Below, in pieces: positions 1 to 8,955 of a stretch of DNA of 64,000 nucleotides; within the stretch, counting starts at the first letter, position 1; the number at the start of each line of letters is the position of its first letter. The notes beneath the pieces are model-generated. The model worked only from the letters and a program-made list of their open reading frames with translations. It searched no databases and was not told where the DNA came from. Made by a program: the position numbers and the translations under genes. Origin of the DNA: Arenicella xantha (GTDB lineage: Bacteria; Pseudomonadota; Gammaproteobacteria; Arenicellales; Arenicellaceae); the NCBI RefSeq assembly GCF_003315245.1, contig NZ_QNRT01000001.1, positions 688,963 through 752,962 of the forward strand, read 5' to 3'.

Positions 1-2306
1 ATGTCTTTATGAAATACACCAGCTGATACGTAATCCGCATCATCAAAATAATATTCAAATGACAGATCCAAATTGATTGATTCCAATGGTTTCAAGAACG
101 GATTTCCAGATACTTGTCGAAAGCTACGTAATGTGGCTTGACCGTCAATGGTATCGATACTTGAGGTAATATTGTAGTTGTAACGCAAGTTGCCTAAGTC
201 AGGCCACGAAACCGCCTTTGACGCACCAAAGCGCGCGATCAACTCAGGTGTTAGCTCATACTTGATGTTCAAACTAGGCAAGATAGCATCGTAAGAGCTT
301 TCGGCTGCTTCTGAACTACTAAAACCGTTGGCAAACGCCAATTGATCAGCAGTGAAATTGCTGTTCGGGTTATTCCCAACAAGAATCAATGGGTAGGTGA
401 TACCACCGCCAACTGACGTATCTAAGTTGACATAACGCAAGCCGACGTTGCCGTCCATGCGCTTATCGCCATCAATTCCAAAGTTTAGCCGAACATACGC
501 TGAGGTATTGGTTTCAGTAGTAGAGTTGATTTCCGCCGCAATATACGGACTGTTAGCATCGCCTTCACGCCCGAATAACGGCGCGCGAAATACATTAGGA
601 ACATCAAAGTTATTACGGAACGTACCATAATCACTTACTAGCGAAGCATTACCTGCGAGAACCGTGCCACCCGGTATGCCCTGCACTCCACCGGCGAAGA
701 AATTATCGAAAGTAAATGCACTGGCCTGACTATTCGCATAGCCCGCACCATTCGCAGTACCGTCGAAGGTAGATTGACCATTTGCCCAAGTTTCTGACAG
801 GTTGCCCCAGTTATAGTTAGACCAGCGAGTGGTTTGATCTCGTTCAGACCAACGTACACCGGCTTCAACTGATTTTGCAAAATCCGAATCAAGCTCGTAA
901 TCAAAATCCAAACGAATAGCCGCTTCATCACCTTCAGACTCTTCCACATGGTCCATCGCGGCCAGCCAGAAATAATTAGCTGGATTAGTGAAGAAATCAG
1001 GGCCTTGTCCATTAGGTGCACGGAACGTTAAACCTGGTTTACCACCATTGTTAGCTAAATCCACACTGAGTCCGCCACCAACAATACCGCCAAACACTGA
1101 CAAATCTAACACGTCAGTTTCGGAGTCGACATACTGGAGGTCTGTGCTGATTTTCAACTTATCAGTGGCTTGGAATTCAAACTCCAACGAGAAATCTTGA
1201 GTCAACAAATTTGACGTTTGCTGTCTTGTTTGCGGACCTAAACCACCTGAAATATTTTCGATCGTGCCGCTTTGAAATACACCGTTACCATCATAGACCG
1301 AATCCGCCGACGGACTGCCTGCTGCGTCATCTGAGAAGAATGCAAACTCAGTCCAAGTAGTTGCTGAATCAGAACGGAGATATTCGCCTAATACGCTAAA
1401 TGTGCCGTCAGTATTTTCAAATTGAACAGCCAACGAAACCGCTTCGCGCTCACGCTGAGTAGAGGTCGTACGAATACCCGCATTGATTGGCGTATAGCGA
1501 CCAGATGTTTCATCAAACTTGTGAAAACCGAACTGCGCACCGTCGGAGCGAAAATCCAAATCCGAGTTTGAATAACTAGCCAGCACACCGACTTCACCGC
1601 CTTCAACTTCCCAACGGTCACTGTACAAGCCACTAAAAGATGGCGTCCATTCTTCCTCAAGGTCTCCATAATTGGCCTGCGCGGAGATGCTCAATACTCG
1701 CTCTTCGGAATCGAATGGTTCGCGTGTATTAAGGTTGATCGTGCCAGAAATACCACCTTCGATCATATCGGCGGTTTGGTTCTTGAAAATCTCGACGCTG
1801 CCTAACAATTCTGGTGAGACGTCTTGAAATGACAAACCACGACCGGAGTTTGCTGAGAATGTATCACGACCATTAAACTCGGAGCGAGTATTGGGCAAGC
1901 CGCGTAACGTCACGCCGGAACCCTCAGTCGAAAAGTGATCAGGGTCATTAATCGCAGCAAAACGCTCGATCGACACACCTGGTACACGCTGTAATGCCTC
2001 TAATACTGAAACATCAGGAAGTGCATTAATATCTGACGCCGAAATCGCATCAACGTGAGTGTCAGCATTCTTTTTGATGTCTTGAGCTGATTTTAAACTT
2101 GCTCTAACACCGTATACCGTTACCTCTTCGAGCATCGCCTCACTAGACTTTTTAACGTCGTCAGTTTCGACTGCATCGGCCTCAACGGTTTGCGCCCAAG
2201 TAGCCGGCTGAATGGCAGCACCGACACACATGGCAAGCATGGTCTTCTTATACGGGAACCCTCGAGCAGAAAGCTCGAAGGCGTTCTTAGATATGCGTTT
2301 CGTCAT
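1..2306 (-). CDS. TonB-dependent receptor (C-terminus beyond left edge)
   Basis: Outer-membrane active transporter that would take up a nutrient, probably an oligosaccharide, using TonB energy. The frame is open from ATG at 2306 to the left edge (about 768 codons), so the last part of the barrel is missing. An AGGAGA ribosome site precedes the start. After a signal peptide ending near TWAQ comes a motif VTVYGVRASLKSAQDIK, then the plug (ALPDVSVLEALQRVPGVSIE, RGLPNTRSEFNGRD, VEIFKNQTADMIEGG), as in Xanthomonas/Caulobacter-type receptors. The last visible residues, LSFEYYFDDADYVSAGVF, are a typical barrel motif of that class. It is divergent from the family 3 glycosidase and has a LacI-type operator about 250 bp upstream. 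The sugar substrate is inferred from the neighbours only. Confidence 0.93.
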   Translation of the reverse strand, partial: MTKRISKNAFELSARGFPYKKTMLAMCVGAAIQPATWAQTVEADAVETDDVKKSSEAMLEEVTVYGVRASLKSAQDIKKNADTHVDAISASDINALPDVSVLEALQRVPGVSIERFAAINDPDHFSTEGSGVTLRGLPNTRSEFNGRDTFSANSGRGLSFQDVSPELLGSVEIFKNQTADMIEGGISGTINLNTREPFDSEERVLSISAQANYGDLEEEWTPSFSGLYSDRWEVEGGEVGVLASYSNSDLDFRSDGAQFGFHKFDETSGRYTPINAGIRTTSTQREREAVSLAVQFENTDGTFSVLGEYLRSDSATTWTEFAFFSDDAAGSPSADSVYDGNGVFQSGTIENISGGLGPQTRQQTSNLLTQDFSLEFEFQATDKLKISTDLQYVDSETDVLDLSVFGGIVGGGLSVDLANNGGKPGLTFRAPNGQGPDFFTNPANYFWLAAMDHVEESEGDEAAIRLDFDYELDSDFAKSVEAGVRWSERDQTTRWSNYNWGNLSETWANGQSTFDGTANGAGYANSQASAFTFDNFFAGGVQGIPGGTVLAGNASLVSDYGTFRNNFDVPNVFRAPLFGREGDANSPYIAAEINSTTETNTSAYVRLNFGIDGDKRMDGNVGLRYVNLDTSVGGGITYPLILVGNNPNSNFTADQLAFANGFSSSEAAESSYDAILPSLNIKYELTPELIARFGASKAVSWPDLGNLRYNYNITSSIDTIDGQATLRSFRQVSGNPFLKPLESINLDLSFEYYFDDADYVSAGVFHKD

Positions 2307-2969
2307 GATCTAATTCTCCTTCTCTGATGGTTTTATTATTAAGTTGACGCAGAACGACCTCATAACCCAACGCTTTAATCTTGTTATTGCTAGGTTGTAA
2401 TGCATCACTCTTGTCGTGGTTTTGGCACCACTTACGAATAACCTTATGACAATCAGTAATCGATGTCATCTGATTTTGTAAAAAATTTTCAATAATTACT
2501 TTAAAAGCCACCAAACAAATCAACTTTATTGTTTAAATACAGTTAGTTAACTTACATGTAAACGGTTTCCGCTTTTTCGCCAAAAATAGCCTTATTGACC
2601 AAAAATTGGTTTATATTGAACTAATAACAGCCTAGACAGGGTATTTACCCACAATAAAAGACAACTTTATGTAATTATGTTACATTTTATTCGTGCATCA
2701 ACAGAGCGTTTGTCTATTTATTGTCGTACCACATAACAATGAACACCAAATCACTATAAATTAACTCATTAATATCAAAGACTTAAATTAATATTTAGAA
2801 CAATAGCTAGATTTGTAATCGTTTTACATATTGCATAAAAATGCAGCTGATTTTGCCAGCTGACGTAATCGCAGCACTGGTTTTACATAATAAAAACTGC
2901 CAGACTGCCTTTTGATAAACAATATACACACCATCAGCCGCTTAGAGCTGTCAACGAAGGAGACTCCCC
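2307..2969. promoter_or_regulatory. 663-bp divergent intergenic region
   Basis: AT-rich gap between the divergent receptor and bglX genes, so it must hold both promoters. Visible elements are the LacI-type operator (listed separately) and an inverted repeat ATGTAA-N5-TTACAT at 2669-2685. No open frame here has a ribosome site or recognisable product, and I could not place a convincing -35/-10 pair. Confidence 0.6.
2556..2571. promoter_or_regulatory. LacI-family-type operator
   Basis: TGTAAACGGTTTCC (2557-2570) is an imperfect palindrome around a central CG. It matches 13 of 14 positions of the LacI/GalR-family consensus TGWAANCGNTNWCA. It sits about 250 bp upstream of the TonB-dependent receptor and about 400 bp upstream of bglX. 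No LacI-family gene is in the window, so the regulator is unknown. Confidence 0.5.
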
Positions 2970-5240
2970 ATGCCCCACTCATTGCCCGCGAAACTATCAA
3001 CTGCACTGGCCAGCATAATGCTCCTGGCATCACCATTTACCAGCTCGGCATCTAACGATATAGAGCAGCGTGTCGATGAGTTACTCGCCAAAATGACACT
3101 GGCTGAAAAAGCCGGCCAAATGAATCAATACAATGGTTTTTGGGAGGTCACCGGACCCGCTCCAGCTGAGGGCGATGCAAAGAACAAGTATGAACACATT
3201 CGCACGGGCATGGTCGGGTCGGTGCTGAACATTACCGGCACCAAAGACGTGCGCGCCACCCAGAAACTTGCGGTAGAAGGATCACGCCTCGGCATTCCGT
3301 TAATATTTGCCTTAGACGTTATTCATGGCCACCAAACAGTATTCCCGATCCCCTTGGCTGAAGCCGCAAGCTGGGACTTAAACGCTATTGAAAAATCCGC
3401 TCGAATCGGTGCGATTGAAGCCTCTGCACGCGGCATCAACTGGACCTTTGCGCCGATGGTCGACATCTCGCGCGATGCGCGCTGGGGTCGCGTCATGGAA
3501 GGTGCCGGAGAAGACACTTTTCTAGGTCAAAAAGTCGCGGTTGCACGAGTGCGCGGCTTTCAAGGTGATGACCTAACTGATATCGACACCATCGCTGCCA
3601 CCGCCAAGCATTTTGCCGGCTACGGTTTCGGCGAAGCTGGGCGCGAATACAATCGCGTCGATGTCGGCACAAATACTTTATACAATATGATCCTGCCGCC
3701 ATTTAAAGCGTCAGTCGATGCTGGCGTCGCAAGTGTTATGAACGCCTTCAATACGTTAAATGGAATTCCTGCCACTGGCGATGTTTTCTTACAACGAGGC
3801 ATTCTAAAAGGCGCTTGGGATTTTAATGGCTTGGTTGTGTCTGATTGGGGCTCAGGCAAAGAAATGATGCAACACGGTTTTGCTAAAGATTTAAAACATG
3901 CAGCGCAACTCGGCGTAACCGCCGGCTCAGACGTCGACATGGAAAGCTACATGTACGTTAAGCATCTCGAAGCCCTAGTAAATGAAGGTAAAGTGGACAT
4001 TGCCTTAGTCGACGACGCCGTGCGACGTATTCTGCGACTTAAGTTCAAGCTTGGCTTATTTGATGATCCGTACAAGTACATTAACGAAGAACGCGAAGCC
4101 ACCTTATTAGGACATGCCGACCATATGGCCGCCGCATTAGATGTCGCCAAGCGCTCGATTGTTCTGCTGAAAAATCAAGGCAACTTGCTGCCACTCTCAA
4201 AAACTAGCGGGAAAATTGCAGTAATTGGCGATTTTGCCGACGATAAGAACAGCCCACTTGGTAGCTGGCGTTTCGGCTCGATCGACAACTCGGCGGTGTC
4301 ACTATTAGAAGGCTTAGCAAAGTATCGAGATGACATAGAGTTTGCGCAAGGCGTTAAAGTCGTTACTGGCGAAGAGAGCTTCGTACAAGAAATCACTGTC
4401 AACCAAACCGACGCAACGGGCATCGACGAAGCCGTCGCGTTGGCGAAAAAATCTGATGTTGTAGTAATGCTCCTCGGCGAACATGGCTTCCAATCCGGCG
4501 AAGGACGGAGTCGTACCGATCTAGGTCTACCTGGCTTACAACAAGAAATGCTCGAAGCCGTTTATGCAGTAAACCCAAATATCGTCTTACTAATTGCCAG
4601 CGGCCGACCATTGGCACTACCGTGGGCCGCGGAACATATCCCCAGCATTGCGGCAACTTGGCAACTCGGCTCGCAGAGTGGTAACGCGATTTCTGAGGTG
4701 CTTTTCGGAGACTACAACCCATCAGGAAAACTACCCGTTAGCTTTCCCTACAATGTTGGGCAAATGCCGCTTTACTACAACCGTATGAACACGGGTCGCC
4801 CAATCGACAAAGACAGCAATGTATTCTGGTCGCACTATTCCGACAGCCCTAGCGAAGCACTGTTCCCATTCGGCCACGGATTAAGTTACACCCAGTTCGA
4901 CTATAGCAAGTTAAGCATCAACGCCGATGACCCCGCCAAGGTAGACGTGAGTGTGACGGTTAAAAATGTTGGCAAGCGCGCTGGAGAAGAAGTCGTACAG
5001 CTCTACATGCACGATAAAGTCGCCTCGGTCGCCCGCCCCATCAAGGAGCTAAAAGGCTTCGAGAAAATCGAACTCGAGCCTGGCGCAACCAAGACCGTCA
5101 ACTTCACTTTAGACTCATCCAAACTCGGCTTCTTTGACCGAGAAGGAAACTGGATCGTTGAACCTGGGGAGTTTGATATATTGGTTGGATCGAACTCTCG
5201 TGAAGGTTTAACTGGGCAATTCACACTGTCGATGAAATAA
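2970..5240 (+). CDS. bglX: periplasmic beta-glucosidase, glycoside hydrolase family 3 (BglX-like)
   Basis: Retaining beta-glycosidase releasing terminal beta-linked glucose or similar sugars from oligosaccharides in the periplasm. The 756 residues are close to E. coli BglX (765). A signal peptide ends near SSAS, followed by the TIM-barrel domain with KHFAGYG and the nucleophile motif VVSDWGS (Asp292). The second alpha/beta domain follows (VVVMLLGEHGFQSGEGRSR), then a C-terminal fibronectin III-like domain (EEVVQLYMHDKVASVARP). A GAAGGAG site precedes the ATG. It is probably co-transcribed with the oxidoreductase 45 bp downstream and serves the sugar-uptake receptor opposite. Exact linkage specificity cannot be read from sequence. 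Confidence 0.92.
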   Translation: MPHSLPAKLSTALASIMLLASPFTSSASNDIEQRVDELLAKMTLAEKAGQMNQYNGFWEVTGPAPAEGDAKNKYEHIRTGMVGSVLNITGTKDVRATQKLAVEGSRLGIPLIFALDVIHGHQTVFPIPLAEAASWDLNAIEKSARIGAIEASARGINWTFAPMVDISRDARWGRVMEGAGEDTFLGQKVAVARVRGFQGDDLTDIDTIAATAKHFAGYGFGEAGREYNRVDVGTNTLYNMILPPFKASVDAGVASVMNAFNTLNGIPATGDVFLQRGILKGAWDFNGLVVSDWGSGKEMMQHGFAKDLKHAAQLGVTAGSDVDMESYMYVKHLEALVNEGKVDIALVDDAVRRILRLKFKLGLFDDPYKYINEEREATLLGHADHMAAALDVAKRSIVLLKNQGNLLPLSKTSGKIAVIGDFADDKNSPLGSWRFGSIDNSAVSLLEGLAKYRDDIEFAQGVKVVTGEESFVQEITVNQTDATGIDEAVALAKKSDVVVMLLGEHGFQSGEGRSRTDLGLPGLQQEMLEAVYAVNPNIVLLIASGRPLALPWAAEHIPSIAATWQLGSQSGNAISEVLFGDYNPSGKLPVSFPYNVGQMPLYYNRMNTGRPIDKDSNVFWSHYSDSPSEALFPFGHGLSYTQFDYSKLSINADDPAKVDVSVTVKNVGKRAGEEVVQLYMHDKVASVARPIKELKGFEKIELEPGATKTVNFTLDSSKLGFFDREGNWIVEPGEFDILVGSNSREGLTGQFTLSMK

Positions 5241-5285
5241 ACAACACACCAACTAGAGCAATACTCAACTAGAGAGGAGAACACA

Positions 5286-6377
5286 ATGTCATTTAATCGT
5301 AGACGTTTTTTAAGCTGGGCTGGCAGTGCCTCTCTATTGGCAAATACCCAGACACTATGGGCAAACGCCCCAGCGCCACGCCGTAAACTCGGTGTCGCAT
5401 TAGTTGGCCTAGGCTCATACAGCCAAGGCCAACTAGCCCCTGCACTGCAGTTGACCAGTCATTGTGAATTACGTGGCATTGTCACCGGCAGCCCCGACAA
5501 AATCCCGCGCTGGCAACAACAATACGGCATAAAAGACAGCAATGTGTATAGTTACGAAACCATGCACGAAATCGCTAACAACCCTGATATCGATGTGGTT
5601 TATGTTGTTGTACCCACCTCACTACACAAAAAATATACCCTAATTGCCGCCAACGCCGGCAAGCACGTGTGGTGTGAAAAACCAATGGCGCTAACGGCTG
5701 ACGATTGCCAAATCATGATTGACACCTGCGCCCGCAACAAAGTGCAGTTAGCAATCGGCTATCGTTTACAACACGAACCCAACACTCGCACACTCATGCA
5801 ATACGCTAAGCAACGCCCGTTCGGAGCAATCAAACAGGTAGTGGCGCGCGCTGGCTATAAAGGAGGCGCACCGTCGGCCGATGATTGGCGAATCCAGAAA
5901 GCAATGGGCGGCGGAGCCATGTACGACATGGGCGTCTACCCACTCAATGCGGCGCGTTACACCACCGGCGAAGAACCAATCGCGGTAACCGCACGACACA
6001 AAATTTATCGACCGAAGACCTTCAGCGAAGTCGATGAGGCCACATTTTTTGAATTAGAGTTCCCCAGTGGTGCTCGCGCCGAATGCGCCACCAGCGTCTA
6101 TGAATCAATGAATACACTGCGAGCAGATTGCGAGAATGGCTGGTACAAACTGGAACCGTTTCAATCCTATTCAGGAGTTCGCGGCGAAACGAGTGATGGC
6201 ACTCAATTAGTAAAAACCGTCGAACACCAACAGGCTCGACAGATGGATGACGACGCCCTGGCGATTATCAACCAGGTCGAACCACTGGTTCCTGGCATTG
6301 AAGGGCAAAAAGACATTCGTATTGTTGAAGCCATATTTGAATCCGCCAAGAATCAATCTCGACGAGTGCTTATTTAG
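5286..6377 (+). CDS. Tat-exported Gfo/Idh/MocA family oxidoreductase (GFOR-like)
   Basis: NAD(P)-dependent sugar oxidoreductase related to glucose-fructose oxidoreductases. The N-terminus NRRRFLSWAG is a twin-arginine signal, so it should be exported folded with its cofactor. Next come the Rossmann motif VALVGLGSYSQG and the family motif CEKP with Lys132 as presumed catalytic lysine. GGGAMYDMGVYPLNAARY lies in the C-terminal substrate domain. An AGAGGAGA site precedes the start. Placed 45 bp after bglX, it may oxidise or reduce a sugar released by that enzyme. The substrate is an inference. Confidence 0.85.
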   Translation: MSFNRRRFLSWAGSASLLANTQTLWANAPAPRRKLGVALVGLGSYSQGQLAPALQLTSHCELRGIVTGSPDKIPRWQQQYGIKDSNVYSYETMHEIANNPDIDVVYVVVPTSLHKKYTLIAANAGKHVWCEKPMALTADDCQIMIDTCARNKVQLAIGYRLQHEPNTRTLMQYAKQRPFGAIKQVVARAGYKGGAPSADDWRIQKAMGGGAMYDMGVYPLNAARYTTGEEPIAVTARHKIYRPKTFSEVDEATFFELEFPSGARAECATSVYESMNTLRADCENGWYKLEPFQSYSGVRGETSDGTQLVKTVEHQQARQMDDDALAIINQVEPLVPGIEGQKDIRIVEAIFESAKNQSRRVLI

Positions 6378-6382
6378 TATTT

Positions 6383-6405
6383 AGCTACAGTCAAGCTAGC
6401 TGTAG
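6383..6405. terminator. possible bidirectional hairpin in convergent gap
   Basis: CTACAG (6385-6390) and CTGTAG (6400-6405) form a short stem in the 32-bp gap between the convergent oxidoreductase and response-regulator genes. There is no clear T-run, so the call rests on position and the 6-bp stem. Confidence 0.25.
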
Positions 6406-6409
6406 ACTC

Positions 6410-7114
6410 TCAAACAGTGTTTGACGCATCATAACGATAACCAACACCGTGTATTGTTTTGATAATACTCGGTGTTAATGGGTCGATTTCAATTCGCTTT
6501 CTAAGCATTGAAATATGCTGATCTAGGGTACGACTACTGGCCAAATAATCGCGCCCCCAACACACATTAAATAGCTGCTCTCGACTAACGACATTCCCGC
6601 AGTTAGCGTGCAACAACTGTAGAATCTTACAATCACGCAAGCTCAAGTCGACACACTGCTGATTACGTTCGGCCCGCATTTCCTTGAGATTGACACGCAA
6701 GTCACCCATCGCAAACACCTCAAGTTCGCTATCAGCTGAGTTCTGCTCAGACAAGCGATAACGCCGTGTCACGGCACGCACCCTAGCCACCACCTCATGC
6801 TTACCAAATGGCTTCATAATGTAGTCATCAGCACCTAACTCTAAGCCCAACACGCGATCAATTTCCTCTGACTTTGCACTTATAAAGATAATCGCCGTGT
6901 GCTGATCGAGACGTCGGATTTCGCGGCACACATTATAGCCATCCATATTTGGCATCATAATATCCAACAACACCATTTGCGGTTGCTGCTCAGTAAATAT
7001 GCGTAACGCCTGCTCTCCGTCTTCGGCTAGTATGCAGTCATAGCCCTCGGCCACGAGAATATCGCTTAAACCCTCACGTATCAGAGAATCGTCTTCGGCA
7101 ATTAGCAATTTCAT
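6410..7114 (-). CDS. OmpR/PhoB-family response regulator
   Basis: DNA-binding output of a two-component system. The receiver domain (about 1-120) has the acidic pocket EDD at 7-9, phospho-acceptor Asp51 in LLDIMMP and Lys101 in MKPFG. The C-terminal winged helix (about 135-230) shows LSLRDCKILQLL and the recognition region RTLDQHISMLRKRIE. At 234 residues it is full length. The upstream histidine kinase overlaps it by 4 bp, so the two are translationally coupled partners. Its targets are unknown; the carbohydrate genes around it are candidates by position only. Confidence 0.93.
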   Translation of the reverse strand: MKLLIAEDDSLIREGLSDILVAEGYDCILAEDGEQALRIFTEQQPQMVLLDIMMPNMDGYNVCREIRRLDQHTAIIFISAKSEEIDRVLGLELGADDYIMKPFGKHEVVARVRAVTRRYRLSEQNSADSELEVFAMGDLRVNLKEMRAERNQQCVDLSLRDCKILQLLHANCGNVVSREQLFNVCWGRDYLASSRTLDQHISMLRKRIEIDPLTPSIIKTIHGVGYRYDASNTV

Positions 7115-8880
7115 AGCGCGCGGTCCGTATGGGATTTTTGATCGAGTTCATCGCTATCATCAGCGCTCAATGTCAGAATAAACCAAGCACCTCGTTCAGT
7201 AGTTTTAACCGTCAAGTCGCCACCGTGCGCACGAGCTAGTTGGCGCGAAATACTCAAACCAATTCCGGTACCAGAGATACCTTGGTTAAGGCGAGAGTCG
7301 CCACGTTCAAACGGCTCAAACAGGCGGTCGTTGCCATAACCTAAACCGGGGCCTGCGTCGATTACATCAAGCTGCACCGCACCATTATCAATATGCGATG
7401 TGATTTTCAACCACTTGCCACTGGCCGCGTACTTCTCGACATTACTCAACAGGTTATTGAGTACCTGTTCCAGCACACCAGCATCAATCAGCACGGGCGT
7501 ACTAGCATCCAAAACCAATTCGACCGCTATACCTTTAGCGTTCAACGCGGGCTCGAATACTTTCACAGTTTGGCGGATCACCTCGTCCACAATGACGCTG
7601 CTTTTCCGCAGCTGTACATCGTGCTGCTGTGCTCTTGAGAAGCCAAGCACATTATTAATGAGTCTGGCTAAACGCTGACTCTCAGAGCGCACCACCTCGC
7701 TGTATTTGCCTACCCGAGCACGGTCGATCTGTTCGGCTTCGTTGACTTCCGAGTCCAACATGTCCGAATACATACAGATATTAGTTAACGGTGTTTTAAG
7801 CTCATGCGACACTTGATTAACAAACGTGACGCGCTGCTCTGCCACACGCAAATCACGGCGCATCTCGCGCCAAATATAAACACTCAAGCCCAACAACACT
7901 AAACCTAATGCCAACAACGAACTAATAAATACTAGTTGCTTGAAACCACCAATAACGCCGGCCTTTGAATTGAAATAAGCGAGCCGCCAACCGTCGAGTG
8001 GATGCCCCAATAATTTCTGCGCATTGGGTTCAACATGACCGTGTACGCTCGGCTCATACGGCCCCCATTGATACACCGTCTCCTGACTTCGATCAGTTAG
8101 TTTAATTCTCGCATCACCTAACAGAGCTCGCGCATCACGGTCGTCGGGTAAACGGTTTATCAACTCAGATAACCAATACGCCTGAGCGAGCTTTTGACCG
8201 ATCAAATTATTAGCAGCATCACGATACCAAAAAAATGTTTGAGTTTCGGTACCGACATCCCATGTGGTCCAACCCGATTGTTGCGTGACTCGCTCAGAAG
8301 CGTCTGCGAGAGACTGAGCCGAGACACGACTACTTCGATACTCATCGATCGACTTAGACAAATTAACGCTGCTGTTTGTTGAGCTGGTAACGGCTGGACT
8401 CGTAATAGCGGAGCGATCATTCGTATTAGCGGCCATTAGCGGTGCTTCAATCGCTCGCACTCGAAACGCATCTTGGTCGTTCCACAAAGTTTGGGTATTT
8501 AAGACAAAGTTCTCTTCACTGCGCGAAGCCAAGGCTGCTTTCGGCGGAAACAGACGCTCACCGTCGGCATTCAAAACGAATACTTGATCGAGAATCGGGT
8601 CCGCTTGAATTAACCCCCTGATCGCGCTGATTTGCTCAGACTTAAGTGCGTTACCCTCAATCTCTAGAAACTGCAAAGCATTAAATGAATCTTGCTTAAG
8701 CCCATCGAAGTAACGATCAATAACATTGCTCGCCTCGCGCAACCTTAGATCCGCCAACACTTGAGCTTGATGATCTTGCACAATACTTTCTTGTGAGTAC
8801 AAGCGCGCCGCTAAGCTGGCTAAAACCGCCAGCGGCACAACCACCAGAATGGCAAACAATAGTGGGAACTTGTATTTCAT
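7111..8880 (-). CDS. membrane sensor histidine kinase
   Basis: Sensor of the two-component pair. It has an N-terminal membrane helix (about 5-25), a large extracytoplasmic domain (about 26-310), and a second helix (about 315-337). HisKA follows with phospho-acceptor His359 in VNQVSHELKTPLTN, then the HATPase domain with N box (LNNLLSNVEKYA), G1 box DAGPGLG and G2 box GTGIGLSI. The sensor domain includes a Ser/Thr-rich low-complexity stretch (about 155-190) and I do not recognise a ligand-binding fold in it. The signal sensed is unknown. Confidence 0.92.
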   Translation of the reverse strand: MKYKFPLLFAILVVVPLAVLASLAARLYSQESIVQDHQAQVLADLRLREASNVIDRYFDGLKQDSFNALQFLEIEGNALKSEQISAIRGLIQADPILDQVFVLNADGERLFPPKAALASRSEENFVLNTQTLWNDQDAFRVRAIEAPLMAANTNDRSAITSPAVTSSTNSSVNLSKSIDEYRSSRVSAQSLADASERVTQQSGWTTWDVGTETQTFFWYRDAANNLIGQKLAQAYWLSELINRLPDDRDARALLGDARIKLTDRSQETVYQWGPYEPSVHGHVEPNAQKLLGHPLDGWRLAYFNSKAGVIGGFKQLVFISSLLALGLVLLGLSVYIWREMRRDLRVAEQRVTFVNQVSHELKTPLTNICMYSDMLDSEVNEAEQIDRARVGKYSEVVRSESQRLARLINNVLGFSRAQQHDVQLRKSSVIVDEVIRQTVKVFEPALNAKGIAVELVLDASTPVLIDAGVLEQVLNNLLSNVEKYAASGKWLKITSHIDNGAVQLDVIDAGPGLGYGNDRLFEPFERGDSRLNQGISGTGIGLSISRQLARAHGGDLTVKTTERGAWFILTLSADDSDELDQKSHTDRAL

Positions 8881-8955
8881 TACATGCAGCGCCAGGCGCG
8901 TACTAAACTAATCATAAACAAAAATAGTAGCACACGCCGAGTCCGCTACGGCCCT

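Noticed and set aside
2287-2523. 78-codon minus-strand frame before the TonB receptor
   Set aside because: It overlaps the receptor's start and ribosome site, has no ribosome site of its own, and its residues look random.
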